A stretch of 64,000 nt of DNA from positions 839,029-903,028 of the forward strand of contig NC_047502.1 of NCBI RefSeq assembly GCF_002079055.1. The letters run 5' to 3'. The position numbers were made by a program, and so were the translations under genes. Shown here in pieces: positions 49,516 to 60,391 of this stretch. Within the stretch, counting starts at the first letter, position 1. Each line of letters starts with the position of its first letter. The stretch comes from Saccharomyces paradoxus (lineage: Eukaryota; Ascomycota; Saccharomycetes; Saccharomycetales; Saccharomycetaceae). Below the pieces are notes generated by a model. That model was not told the DNA's origin. It was given only the letters and a program-made list of their open reading frames with translations, and searched no databases.

Positions 49516-52314
49516 ACCGTCTTAAGGACCTTTTCCAATGGCAATTCTGATGCTGCTTTCTACTGTTTGTTTTCAATATATGCTGATACTTCCAGTAGAA
49601 GAGGGATGAGAGCATCTATCGCATTTTTTTTTTAATGCATTTGACTGGCCGGTAAACTTTATGATCTTGATTTTGCTTAACTATTTTCTGATCTTTTATT
49701 GTTAACATGACTTCGTGTTTACATTTTACACCATATGTAGTGCATCAGTTCGTGAGGCTCTATTATTCTCATCAGGGCTGGGTGACAAACGCAGCAAATA
49801 CATGAAATGAGCAAGCTCAATGAGAAACATTCTGCACTGTGAAAACCGGATAAAAATAAAATAGCTGAAACAGACGTGTTTTAATTACCTCTTCTGAAAA
49901 GGAAAGAACAGATATCCGCTTTAAATAATGAAGAGCCTTTGTACATATGTAAATTATGTAAAAAAGTATGCTCTTCCTTGCTTTTGGTACGTAGTATCCT
50001 GCTAAGTCCTTATTTTCTTCAGTGTATGGAAGACATGAATTGTAGATTAATCCTTCAGAAGGAAAGAGAAGAAACAAAGAATTTGGTCAGTGCTAGAACC
50101 AATACCTCACAGTATGGAAATACGGCTTTCCGTGCCCTTTGCCTCAATATGCATTATTTGCTTAGTGTTAATCTAAAATACTATGTTATCACAACCTCCA
50201 GATTTGGTGCTTGTACGCTAGCATTTTCTTCATGATCAAGTGTTCCTACAAAGCATTTTCAATTCATACAGGAAAAAATAACAAAAAGATACATTTCAAG
50301 GACAGATTACTGCTGCAAGTAAAGGTAACCTCGTAACTGAACAATCCACTTTTCTGTGAGTTTGTGTAAAGGTTTATATCGACAAGTTAGGTTTATTAGA
50401 AAGCGTGTTTTTCATTATTGCTCTAGCGGGCCAAAGTTAATGACAGCAGACCCGAAAAGTTGCGACGCCTCACAGGATCCAAGAAACATTTATTTTTGCG
50501 TCCATAAGTATCCTAGCCAGATGCCAAAAAAAAGCGTAAGAATATCTAACGCATGAGATGGATTAAAGTCAGATATAGATTTCTAAAGTACAGACGCTGT
50601 ATTTTGGAGGTATTTTAGCGGACGGCAAATATATGGAAAAAGAAGATAAGGTAAGATGTATTGAGATACTCAATTGTTAACAAAATACATTAATATTAAT
50701 GTGTGGTAATGGCGATATTGCAGATTTAATACGAATAATTATTTGCAGTATCAAATGAATGAGAGCTTTCTATGTGAAAATCCATAGTGTTATATTGTTG
50801 TCATTATGGTTTCGTATCGCAAGAAAAATTCAAGATAGGCGTCGGATCAGGATTTAAGGTAGTACTTGCCATTGTGGCAGCATTATAAAGGCACAAACAT
50901 CGAAAATCTGTGGAGCTATGCTACTATAATTAGGATTAAGCCAAGATTAGTTGAGTAATGGGTTCTATACCTTATTTACCATGGTTGCAAGACTTTTTTT
51001 ATCATGAAGGTTTTGTCGGCATTTCCCTTTTGAGATTCTGGTTGCTACCACCACATTTACCAGACAAGTTACACAGTCCGGTCGACATCGCCCGCAACTT
51101 CAATAACTCCATCACATTACCACGCGTGATCAATATATAAAACACAGTAAAATTTAAGATTAGAGGTAGCACGGTTTCATTACCTACTGAAAGGTCCGAC
51201 TATTTCAATTGAGTAACATAAGGACGATTCCAGAAATTCTCTCACCTGGTCTTGCTGTGGACCTACAAATGCGCATTCCATATCTGATCGTTATTATGGA
51301 ATACGAATTATTGCTCGATGAAAAAAAACCTCTGAAAGGATATATCCATCCCTCTTAGTTTAGACAGCCTCCAGCTTCTTAAAAAAGTTACCGTTGTAAA
51401 CTAATATTCAGCCTTGCGGAAACTTAAAATTGCTGGCCTTAATTCTAAATTCTCTCCCATTTTGACCACCCTACTTTCCATGGAATATACTCTTCTCATC
51501 TCCATCTTCTACAGTCTTCTAACGACACTACATATCTCGGAGACACATGGTTTGCTATTATAAGAGGGAAGGATGAAATGTATTGGTTGATTTCCATTAT
51601 AAACGGGAAAGAAACCTGCGCTAATGGAAGGGGTCTGGTCACAGAGAAAAAGAATATGTACCTATTTAAGCAAAATGTTTGCAGTAACAAAGGTTTTTCT
51701 AGAAAAAACGATTGCAGATAATTTCACTAGCCGTAACCTTTCTGACCTTAGCCTCCGAACGAACCTATGTCGCCCATATCACCTAAATTTGGGCCGTGGC
51801 CATATTTGAGGAGTGCAGTCATTCATATTACTAGATAGATCCATTTTCATCCTCACAGGCAAAGTGCACGAAAACCAGCCTAATTGAAGGAAACCTTAAA
51901 ATCACGCACAATGAAACCATGCAATACAAGTTTGTGGCTTAGTATCACGTGAGAATAAGTAAGGCTGTCTCAATTAATCACACGATACTTTTTCAATACC
52001 TTCGCCCGTTTGCTTTTTTTTTATTAGGCGAAGATATCAAGCTGGAGTTAACGACCGGAAATACCCGGAGTTCATATTAAAGTTTGTAGAGCAGCATATT
52101 AGCCAAGAATCACGCCTAAGTTCACCTAGGTGGTATGGTATGGTCAGTCGCGTATCTGTGCTAATACGTGCCACAAAGTAATCTTTCAAAAGTTCTTTCG
52201 TATTTGGGTCATCAAAGATGTACACTACGCATATTATAGGTGATGCCCAATCCTATCCTGAACAAACGTCGAATTAGTATGCAGCAATAAAATAAAGAAC
52301 AGTCGCTTTACCGT

Positions 52315-52342
52315 CCCCCCCCCCCCCCCCCCCCCCCCCCCC
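52315..52342. repeat. C28 homopolymer
   Basis: Twenty-eight consecutive C residues on the plus strand, 510 bp upstream of YPR196W. Such long poly(C)/poly(G) tracts are very rare in yeast nuclear DNA, where homopolymers are almost always A/T. The exact length could be an assembly artefact. Confidence 0.9.
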
Positions 52343-52852
52343 GCCTTATGCGAAGCATAAGCTAATCCCTGCTTAGAGTCTTTTTCACCATTTTTCCGTA
52401 GCTTAAATCCGTCATGCAAATTCTAGACTCTTTACTCTGTTTTTTAAGCAGCACTTGTGGAAGAGTAAAAACTTTCTTTTTTTCAGATTTCCTTCTTGGA
52501 TTCAAGCCAAGGTAATCTTCGTATGTTTTTGAATGACTGGTTATGGCTAACACTAAAAATACCGACATATCCCCATGACACCGCGATGGGTGCTTGCGAC
52601 GCGGCAATTAAGAGTCGTCATTGCATTGTTCACGCTCAAGAAATTCATACCTGCACTGCCGTCCGGATGACTGCCTGAGTCCTGCATCAGTGTACATTTT
52701 TTTGCTGCGATTTAGGCCACTCCGGGTTTAATATCCGTTCCTGTACCTGAAGTATATTACACAAGGCAGTAGAAACAGAGCTTCGAGAAGTTTTCTGTGC
52801 TATGGAAAAAAGAAAACAAACCAACAGTCAAAAATTTCTGTCTTGAAGAAAT

Positions 52853-54265
52853 ATGAGTATTGTGAGACAGTCATGCGATTGCTGTCGTGTTCGTCGAGTG
52901 AAGTGCGACAGGAATAGACCATGTAATCGCTGCCATCAGCGCAATTTGAAATGCACATATTTACAACCGTTAAGAAAGCGAGGCCCGAAGTCCATCGGAG
53001 AAAGCAGCTTTGAGAGATTGGCAGAAATGCAGATGGTGAGTACGAATAATAATATTACGACCGCTCCGGTGGTATGTAAGAAGGTTCCGAAGAAGCTGAT
53101 CGATCAATGTCTGAGACTATATCACGATAGACTATACGTTATCTGGCCTATGCTTTGCTACGATGATCTTTACAAACTTTTGGAGGAAAAGTATGAGGAC
53201 TGCAGCACTTATTGGTTTTTAGTGTCTCTTTCGGCAGCAACGCTCAGCGATCTGCATACTGAAGTGGAATATAAAGAGGGTGTTTTTTTTACTGGAGAAC
53301 AATTATGTACTCTCTGTATGTTATCGCGACGGTTTTTCGACGACCTCAGTAATAGCGACATATTTCGAATTATGACATACTATTGTTTGCATCGTTGTTA
53401 TGCACAATTTGCCGAAACGAGAACTTCATACAGACTTTCTTGTGAGGCTATCGGCCTCATCAAGATAGCCGGATTCCATCGGGAAGAAACCTATGAGTTT
53501 CTTCCGTTCGATGAGCAACAACTCATACGTAAGGTATACTATCTGCTTCTCATGACAGAAAGATACTATGCCGTATACATTAAATGTGTCACAAGTCTGG
53601 ATACCACTATTTCTCCGCCGCAACCCGAGATTGTGACTGACTCTCGACTTTCCTTAGATAGTTTTCTTGAGGTGATTAGGGTATTCACTGTTCCTGGAAA
53701 ATATTTTTATGATGCTTTGGCTACCAACAGTGTTAATGATTCCTATACGGAAGACTCTTTAAAAAGGATATGGAATGAACTTCATACGACATCACTTGCT
53801 ATAGAACCATGCTCATACGGATACATAGACTATCACTTTTCTCGGCACTGGGTCAGAACGCTCGCATGGAAACTGGTCCTACATAAGAAAGGTATGCGGC
53901 TAAATTTGTTTTCAAATACTATTGTTACGCACATACCAGTCGAAATTGCTAAGGATATGTTACGGGATACACTCTTAACTCCGATCGACCTATATGATGT
54001 GCACGGTCCTGGCATACCGATGAAGGCACTAGAAATAGCCAATGCATTAATAGATGTCGTAAGTAAGTATGATCATAATATGAAGTTGGAGGCTTGGAAT
54101 GTTTTGTGCGATGTATCTAAGTTCGTTTTTTCCCTGAAACACTGTAATCATAAAATGTTTCAAAGATTTTCAACTAAGTGCCAAAGCGCGCTAATCGATC
54201 TACCTATCCCCAGACCATTGCGACTAAGTGATGATTCCAAGGATGACGCCGACATTATTCCTTAA
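52853..54265 (+). CDS. YPR196W: YPR196W, MAL-activator-like Zn2Cys6 transcription factor
   Basis: The 470-residue protein matches S. cerevisiae YPR196W. The zinc cluster has C8, C11, C18, C24, C27 and C34 in CDCCRVRRVKC and CNRCHQRNLKC, followed by a basic linker (LRKRGPKSIGE). The rest is the fungal regulatory domain of maltose activators (MAL13, MAL33, MAL63 family): LYHDRLYVIWPMLCYDDLYK, HRCYAQFAETRTSYRLSCEA, IKIAGFHREETYEF. It should bind CGG-type sites of MAL or IMA promoters. No maltose permease or maltase lies in this window, so targets, if any, are in trans. Confidence 0.93.
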   Translation: MSIVRQSCDCCRVRRVKCDRNRPCNRCHQRNLKCTYLQPLRKRGPKSIGESSFERLAEMQMVSTNNNITTAPVVCKKVPKKLIDQCLRLYHDRLYVIWPMLCYDDLYKLLEEKYEDCSTYWFLVSLSAATLSDLHTEVEYKEGVFFTGEQLCTLCMLSRRFFDDLSNSDIFRIMTYYCLHRCYAQFAETRTSYRLSCEAIGLIKIAGFHREETYEFLPFDEQQLIRKVYYLLLMTERYYAVYIKCVTSLDTTISPPQPEIVTDSRLSLDSFLEVIRVFTVPGKYFYDALATNSVNDSYTEDSLKRIWNELHTTSLAIEPCSYGYIDYHFSRHWVRTLAWKLVLHKKGMRLNLFSNTIVTHIPVEIAKDMLRDTLLTPIDLYDVHGPGIPMKALEIANALIDVVSKYDHNMKLEAWNVLCDVSKFVFSLKHCNHKMFQRFSTKCQSALIDLPIPRPLRLSDDSKDDADIIP

Positions 54266-55154
54266 ATGAACTGTATTTTCTACCGGTTACAATATCTTGT
54301 GGACTAATAATTTTTTCTGAATGAACTTTTTGTTTTTGTGAGGAAAAACTTTATTACGATCTATTTTTTATAAATGCGTACTAAGGTATTAAATAGAGAT
54401 CCAATTTATGACTCTAAAGTAGTTATCTCCAACCATCTAATTTGTGCAATTTTGCGACATACAAAGCCAATGCTGTCGGATACATTAGTCTCCGTACCCT
54501 TCGCGGATTGCCTGTCTTAATAGCTCCATTCCAATACACTTTTTTAGCAAAATAAAACAAAGAAGATTAAGGAAAACGGCTACATACTACGACCCTACTC
54601 CTGTACAACAGAATTTGGTCTTTCTTCCAAGAACTTAAACAAAGATAGTGAGTGATATTTACAGAACATTGTAAAAAAATATTGGTTCCATTCTGTGGAT
54701 TGCCAAGCCCGTAAAGGACATTTCTGGTATATCATATATACATAATAGCAATACATTCATAAAAATGGAATTCGAAAACTTATCTCGAAATTTACCCGTT
54801 TCTCAAATCTTATTTAATAAACATGAGCGAAATTCTTTGGTGTGAATAATTGAAGAAAGCTCAACAATATTGTACTTCAGAAAAGAATGTTATAATATGA
54901 TAAATTGTTAAAAACTCCATTGTTCGATGGAAAAAAAGCTAGGACTATCAGCATGCGATGTTTTCAATGCAAAATTTAAGCTGTCGGTCCGTTTTATTTT
55001 TTTCATTGAAAACTGGTTAGAGTGGTTGATAAACGGCTGCGCTTCGTAAAAAGAAATGACATCCTGGAACTACTTAAAATAGAAGTTTAAATCTCATAAT
55101 CATGTCACCTGTTTGTACAGCACATAAGCTCCACCACTATCAGACATATATGCA
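54266..55154. other. YPR196W-SGE1 intergenic
   Basis: 889 bp, very A/T-rich, with no gene supported. It carries the terminator of YPR196W and the promoter of SGE1. TTCGCGGA at 54497-54504 weakly resembles a drug-response (PDRE) element, but the match is imperfect. Confidence 0.5.
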
Positions 55155-56786
55155 ATGAAAAATACTTTGAGTTTAACGTTATGTGTTATATCACTTTTAT
55201 TGACCCTTTTTCTTGCGGCCCTGGATATTGTTATAGTGGTTACTTTATATGATACTATTGGCATTAAGTTTCATGACTTTGGGAATATTGGTTGGTTAGT
55301 CACTGGATATGCTCTTTCTAATGCTGTTTTCATGTTATTATGGGGCCGCTTGGCCGAAATACTTGGTACCAAGGAGTGCTTAATGATTTCTGTTATTATA
55401 TTTGAAATAGGGTCTTTAATTTCTGCTCTTTCGAATTCAATGGCGACTCTGATTAGCGGAAGAATTGTTGCCGGGTTTGGAGGAAGTGGAATTGAATCAC
55501 TTGCTTTTGTAGTTGGAACGTCCATTGTCCGAGAAAACCACAGAGGAATTATGATAACAGCACTCGCTATATCGTATGTCATTGCAGAAGGAGTCGGGCC
55601 TTTTATTGGCGGTGCATTCAATGAACATTTGTCTTGGAGATGGTGCTTTTATATAAATCTTCCAATCGGTGCGTTTGCGTTCATAATATTGGCATTTTGT
55701 AATACATCTGGGGAACCACATCAAAAAATGTGGCTACCATCAAAAATCAAAAAAATTATGAACTATAACTATGGCGAATTGTTGAAAGTAAGTTTTTGGA
55801 AGAATACATTCGAAGTACTTGTATTTAAACTAGACATGATTGGAATTATTTTATCTTCAGCAGGTTTTACGCTACTGATGTTAGGTCTTTCATTTGGTGG
55901 AAACAATTTCCCATGGAATTCGAGTATCATTATTTCCTTTTTTACCGTGGGTCCGATCTTATTGTTATTATTTTGTGTTTACGACTTTCATTTTCTGCCA
56001 TTATTGGGGCTTCACTACGACGACAAGCGGACCAAACCGTTACTGACATGGAATATTGCGTCAAATTGTGGCATATTTACAAGTTCTATAACAGGTTTCC
56101 TTTCTTGCTTTGCTTATGAATTACAGTCTGCTTATTTGGTCCAGCTTTATCAACTAGTATTTAAAAAAAAACCTACATTAGCAAGTATACATCTTTGGGA
56201 GCTATCAATTCCAGCCATGCTTGCAACTATGGCCATAGCATACCTGAACGCAAAATATGGGATCATCAAACCAGCAATTGTTTTTGGTGTGCTTTGCGGG
56301 ATCGTTGGATCGGGATTATTTACGCTAATCAATGGTGAGCTCTCTCAGTCAATTGGTTATTCCATTCTACCAGGAATTGCTTTTGGTAGTATCTTCCAGG
56401 CAACGTTATTGAGCTCTCAGGTGCAGATAACGTCAGATGACCCAGACTTTCAAAACAAGTTTATTGAAGTCACAGCTTTCAACTCGTTTGCCAAATCCTT
56501 GGGTTTTGCATTTGGAGGAAATATGGGAGCAATGATATTTACTGCATCACTCAAAAACCAGATGCGCTCTTCTCACTTAAATCTACCACAATTTACATCT
56601 GTAGAAACACTTTTAGCGTATAGCACAGAACATTATGGTGGCCCCCAATCTTTACTATCAAAGTTTATAAACACAGCTATCCATGACGTTTTTTACTGCG
56701 CCTTAGGGTGCTATGGTCTTTCATTCTTCTTTGGAATATTTACTTCGAGTAAGAAAACAACAATATCAGCCAAAAAGCAACAATGA
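55155..56786 (+). CDS. SGE1: SGE1, multidrug (crystal violet) MFS transporter
   Basis: The 543-residue protein matches S. cerevisiae. It is a DHA2-family drug:H+ antiporter with 14 predicted membrane segments. Signature pieces: LDIVIVVTLYDTIG (motif D1 region), GRLAEILGTKECLMI (motif A) and EGVGPFIGGAFNEHLSWRWCFYINLPIGA (motif C region). It exports cationic dyes and ionic liquids across the plasma membrane. In the S. cerevisiae reference the ARR arsenic cluster is the next distal block, which is absent here. Confidence 0.96.
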   Translation: MKNTLSLTLCVISLLLTLFLAALDIVIVVTLYDTIGIKFHDFGNIGWLVTGYALSNAVFMLLWGRLAEILGTKECLMISVIIFEIGSLISALSNSMATLISGRIVAGFGGSGIESLAFVVGTSIVRENHRGIMITALAISYVIAEGVGPFIGGAFNEHLSWRWCFYINLPIGAFAFIILAFCNTSGEPHQKMWLPSKIKKIMNYNYGELLKVSFWKNTFEVLVFKLDMIGIILSSAGFTLLMLGLSFGGNNFPWNSSIIISFFTVGPILLLLFCVYDFHFLPLLGLHYDDKRTKPLLTWNIASNCGIFTSSITGFLSCFAYELQSAYLVQLYQLVFKKKPTLASIHLWELSIPAMLATMAIAYLNAKYGIIKPAIVFGVLCGIVGSGLFTLINGELSQSIGYSILPGIAFGSIFQATLLSSQVQITSDDPDFQNKFIEVTAFNSFAKSLGFAFGGNMGAMIFTASLKNQMRSSHLNLPQFTSVETLLAYSTEHYGGPQSLLSKFINTAIHDVFYCALGCYGLSFFFGIFTSSKKTTISAKKQQ

Positions 56787-58731
56787 ACAATTTTCGAACG
56801 TAAAATTAACTTATTATAGTTAAGTAAAACTAAACAGCACTTATATATTATCTAATATCAGACGACACGGTCTTTCATCGGTCGTTCAATGATTATCGCT
56901 ATTTTTAGGCAAACCTGATTGCCTCGAGAAAAGTTAATATCGATCTATTGAGGATATAGCATTGGAGTTTAAAGATATAATCAAGGCCCGTAATCACATA
57001 ATGCCCCGTGGTTAGGATATCATTACTACTATCAATGCTGCTTCCTAAACCAGCAGAAAGTTGATCAGTTGCATAAAATTTAAATCTGTTCTTAGATGCA
57101 TCTACATAACATTCACATTAAAGGTGGGCTTTCAGTTGAGCCGGTGTTAATGAATCTTGTAGGATGGAAAACGAAGATCCGGACTTGATGAGGCTGCTCG
57201 CTCAGAGAGCATTTCCTAAGCCTGATTTAATTAACATGGGAATTTTAACCATACTGAGCCGGATTAGCGATCATTTTGTTAGCAACTAGAGTAATATTTT
57301 CATGTGAGACTCCAACTGCGAAATCGTCAAGTTGATAAGCCATGAAATCACCAATATCAAAGATAACAATCCAACTGGAAAAATTATTCTCGGCATATGG
57401 GTGATGATAAAAAGCGTGGCTCAACAAACACCAGTGCTGGTTATTATCTGTAAAATTTGATTAGATTTCAAGGAAATTAAGGAAACGCGAATTTTCATAG
57501 CTGGATACCACCAATGATATATCTCTGCAATTTGCCACATCCCTTGCTAAATAAAAATCTGTTTGAAATTGCTTTCCTTGTTAGCCTGCCATACTTTAAT
57601 TGAATAAAAGCTCCGTATATGCTTCTTAAAAATAAGCAAAAGATCCAGCCGACTCATTTCCTGTATTTCTAAGGGGAAATGCGTAGGGAAGACCAATTTC
57701 ATGACGATAGATTGAAACGGCAATCAACATCTGAAGAAAAGAAAGTAGTATGACAGCTTGATGTTTTATCTCATTTACTACTTTAATGACTTCGTACAAC
57801 TTCACTGAGCTAATTTACGCCATTTTGACGCAGATTATGATATTCATTTCTTGAGATAGGAAGTCGACTGGCATAAAAATAATCAATGCCTACTCTTTCA
57901 AAGAGAAAGTTTTTGAAAACACAGTACGTTTACAAAACGAGATCAATGAAGGTTGTAGCTACATGCTCTTCACCAGACTAATATATCCTCTTAGTAAAGC
58001 GCTATATAATAGCAACTCAATATTTTGTAAATACAATAAGGTTAACAGCGTTATTCATTTTCGTCTGCTAATATTCATTTGCAATTTGCAGTTCAACTTT
58101 TCAATGATGATTTAGAACGATCTAACACTGAAAGTTGAAGTTTTTCAAAAATTTGCTGTAAAATTTGACCGATTTGTGAGATTCTTCCTGGCTGTCAGAA
58201 TATGGGGCCGTAGTATATTATCAGACCTGTTGCTTTAAGAGGTGATGGTGATAGGCGTTGAGTATGTGTAGTGTTTGACCCGAGGGTATGGTTTTCACAA
58301 GTACTGCGCACTGTATTGTGAAAGCAGCTTCGAGGTGCGTGATTAAAAAAGGCGACCAAGAATAAACAGGTACATCATAACGGGGGCCATTTGATTGCAT
58401 TTATCAGGATTTGTAACCTTGTTCTAAAGAGGCATCGTATAGTTTAAGTTCATTTTCCACCCAATTTGATGACGGTGTGGACCTTAACCTATTGTCTTGA
58501 AATTTAGGTTATCTCTTAGATATCACATGTGATTATATTCCTCAAAATGAATAATCATCTTCCTTGCTACAGTAATATTAATGAACGACTTAAAATGCAT
58601 AATCTCTTAAACGATTGAGTATATAAAATTTACAAGGGCTGATTTTTTTTGCAAAGCGTATAAATGGTAGCGAGACGATGTTTCTTTAAAGTTATCTATT
58701 GACTTAAAAAAACAAATCATCTAGTAACACA
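56787..58731. other. Degenerate subtelomeric stretch distal to SGE1
   Basis: 1945 bp, A/T-rich. Two short protein-like fragments are visible. The minus-strand one (57245-57427) reads FDIGDFMAYQLDDFAVGVSH and continues upstream through stops. The plus-strand one (57164-57289) has 41 codons beginning MENEDPDLMRLLAQRAFPKP. Neither is recognised; they may be decayed genes. No trace of ARR1, ARR2 or ARR3 was seen. Confidence 0.45.
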
Positions 58732-59055
58732 ATGGTAAACTTAGCTAACGTTTTAACCAACGCGACTGCAGCTACGCTGAGCGCATGGTCTAATACAGTT
58801 CCGTTAGAGACATATTTTCATTTTGATGAGGCATCAGGATTTGGCGACTACTATTTGAATGTATCCGTAATCTGGATGAATGAAACCCTTTATGAAACCA
58901 GAATTATCCCAGCTATTATCAATGTCCGCGAATGGCTTGACGATATGGAGGCAAACGATCCTTCACCCAGTGTAAGTAACCCATACGAAACTTCAGGTTA
59001 TTATGCCTTTTCAACAGTAGTACCTGTTTTAATGGGGAATATGAAAGTAGCATAA
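58732..59055 (+). CDS. Short subtelomeric-family ORF (UPF0377-like)
   Basis: A 107-codon ORF beginning [20 protein letters not shown] resembles, from memory, the small subtelomeric family with YKL223W and YJR162C. The protein is acidic, with no obvious membrane span. Function is unknown, and several S. cerevisiae members are called dubious. Directly after the TAA, about 43 codons stay open in another frame (starting [18 protein letters not shown]), as if a frameshift had cut off a longer protein. Confidence 0.5.
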   Translation: MVNLANVLTNATAATLSAWSNTVPLETYFHFDEASGFGDYYLNVSVIWMNETLYETRIIPAIINVREWLDDMEANDPSPSVSNPYETSGYYAFSTVVPVLMGNMKVA

Positions 59056-59923
59056 ATGCTCACAAAAGTGCATTGACTGTTCTGGAATGTACATGGTATG
59101 CAAGAGGTGTACAGCTTATGGTAAGGGTAGATGGAGCAAGAAGTGTCTCCCAAACTGAGGGCTATAGTATCACAGGACGAAGCAACTTTTCATGCTCTTA
59201 TAAAAGATCTGCTTGAATTTCTACGTAGTTTGTTTCTAAAAGCTTCTTTAGTCGGGTCGGAAATAAGTAAAATATTGTTCAAATACATATGTTCTTTATG
59301 TGCCCTCTTCCGTGGGCATTTTGAAATGATGTGACCGACTTTAGAGTTTTACAAGAATTTCATGTTGAATTTAACCCAAGTAATGACTTTTCTTTTGCTG
59401 TTAAAGTATGAAGTAATGGTATATTATTATATCTAGTCATCTTAGCAAGTCGCATTAATACATGCTGAGCTTGTATGTTATAGATGATGACGATGAAAGC
59501 GGGTTACAATGAGGTGCACTATCATCACACGTGGTTATTATATAGCCAATGCCTCAAGTTCATTAATTCAAGCACATGTATCATTATATGCCTAAAATGT
59601 ACCATTTTGGGACAAGAAACCTTACCCCGTTGAATTGGTTGGCAACAAAAGTTGATTATTACATGGAGGAGCTGTGCTTGTCACTGTCATAGTGACGATA
59701 AGGTTGGTATAGGTTAAATAATCAAATCATAGTTGGGATTTAAAAAAGATGACATATTATCTTGGTAAGTAATATCGCTTAGTGTATATTCCCTGCGCTG
59801 GAGGTATAGGCTGTCCAAGATCACCTATAGAATCGAAAGAAAATGCATTCAGATATTCTAGGATTATCTTCTAGGGTATACAATACATGAAAAGTCACAG
59901 ACTCCAACAGGAGAGTCAAAAGC
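59056..59923. other. Intergenic between the short ORF and the delta LTR
   Basis: 868 bp. Apart from the possible frameshifted extension of the ORF before it (59059-59210), no gene or repeat is supported. Confidence 0.5.
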
Positions 59924-60241
59924 TGTTGGAATGAAACTCTAATATCATCTATTTAAGATTATATTATAATACGCGGTGCAAGAAGATGGCATAAAGATTG
60001 AGAAACAGCCATCAAATCTAATGGAAGCTGAAATGCAAGGATTGATAATGTAATAGGAAAATGAATCACAACGTATAAAAGGAAAGAAGATAAAGTAATA
60101 ATACTATGTAGAACTATCGATTCCCTTTTGTGGATTCCTATATCCACGAAGAGAACCTCTAGTATATTCTGTATACCTAATATTATAGCCTTTAGTAACA
60201 ATGGAATCCCAACAATTATTTAATTATTCACCCAATTCTCA
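59924..60241 (+). mobile_element. Solo delta LTR (Ty1/Ty2 type), 318 bp
   Basis: Begins TGTTGGAATGAAA and ends CCCAATTCTCA, with the shared block ATTCTGTATACCTAATATTA. Flanks are AAAGC (59919-59923) and AAAGT (60242-60246), a 5-bp target duplication with one substitution. It has the same length and nearly the same sequence as the delta at 2198-2515. It is oriented opposite to the nearby protease-integrase ORF, so it is not that ORF's own LTR. Confidence 0.92.
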
Positions 60242-60391
60242 AAAGTAACCACGGGGCATTGTCTCTTATGATAGTCTGGAAATAATCTAATAAAAGATTG
60301 GGAAAAAAATCGTGATCAGGTTTGAAGTTCAGACAGCAGAACTTTTTTTCTCCCTTGTCCAATGAAAGAATTGCAGGGAACTATTAATATA

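Larger units (their letters stand above)
48287..52852. other. 4.5-kb gene-poor stretch between OPT2 and YPR196W
   Basis: No gene is supported on either strand; the longest frame (48915-49283, 122 codons) has no recognisable similarity. S. cerevisiae has only a dubious ORF here. The stretch contains C12 at 49504-49515, C28 at 52315-52342, a 16-bp perfect palindrome ACATTAATATTAATGT near 50687, and two nearby GGATCC copies around 49047-49064. It is probably old subtelomeric DNA. Confidence 0.5.

Noticed and set aside
54497-54504. PDRE-like TTCGCGGA upstream of SGE1
   Set aside because: It has a mismatch to TCCGYGGA and lies about 650 bp from the start; too weak to list as a site.
57001-60259. 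15-bp inverted match AATGCCCCGTGGTTA (57000) versus 60246-60260
   Set aside because: Flanks do not extend the match. A few 15-bp matches are expected by chance in 64 kb.
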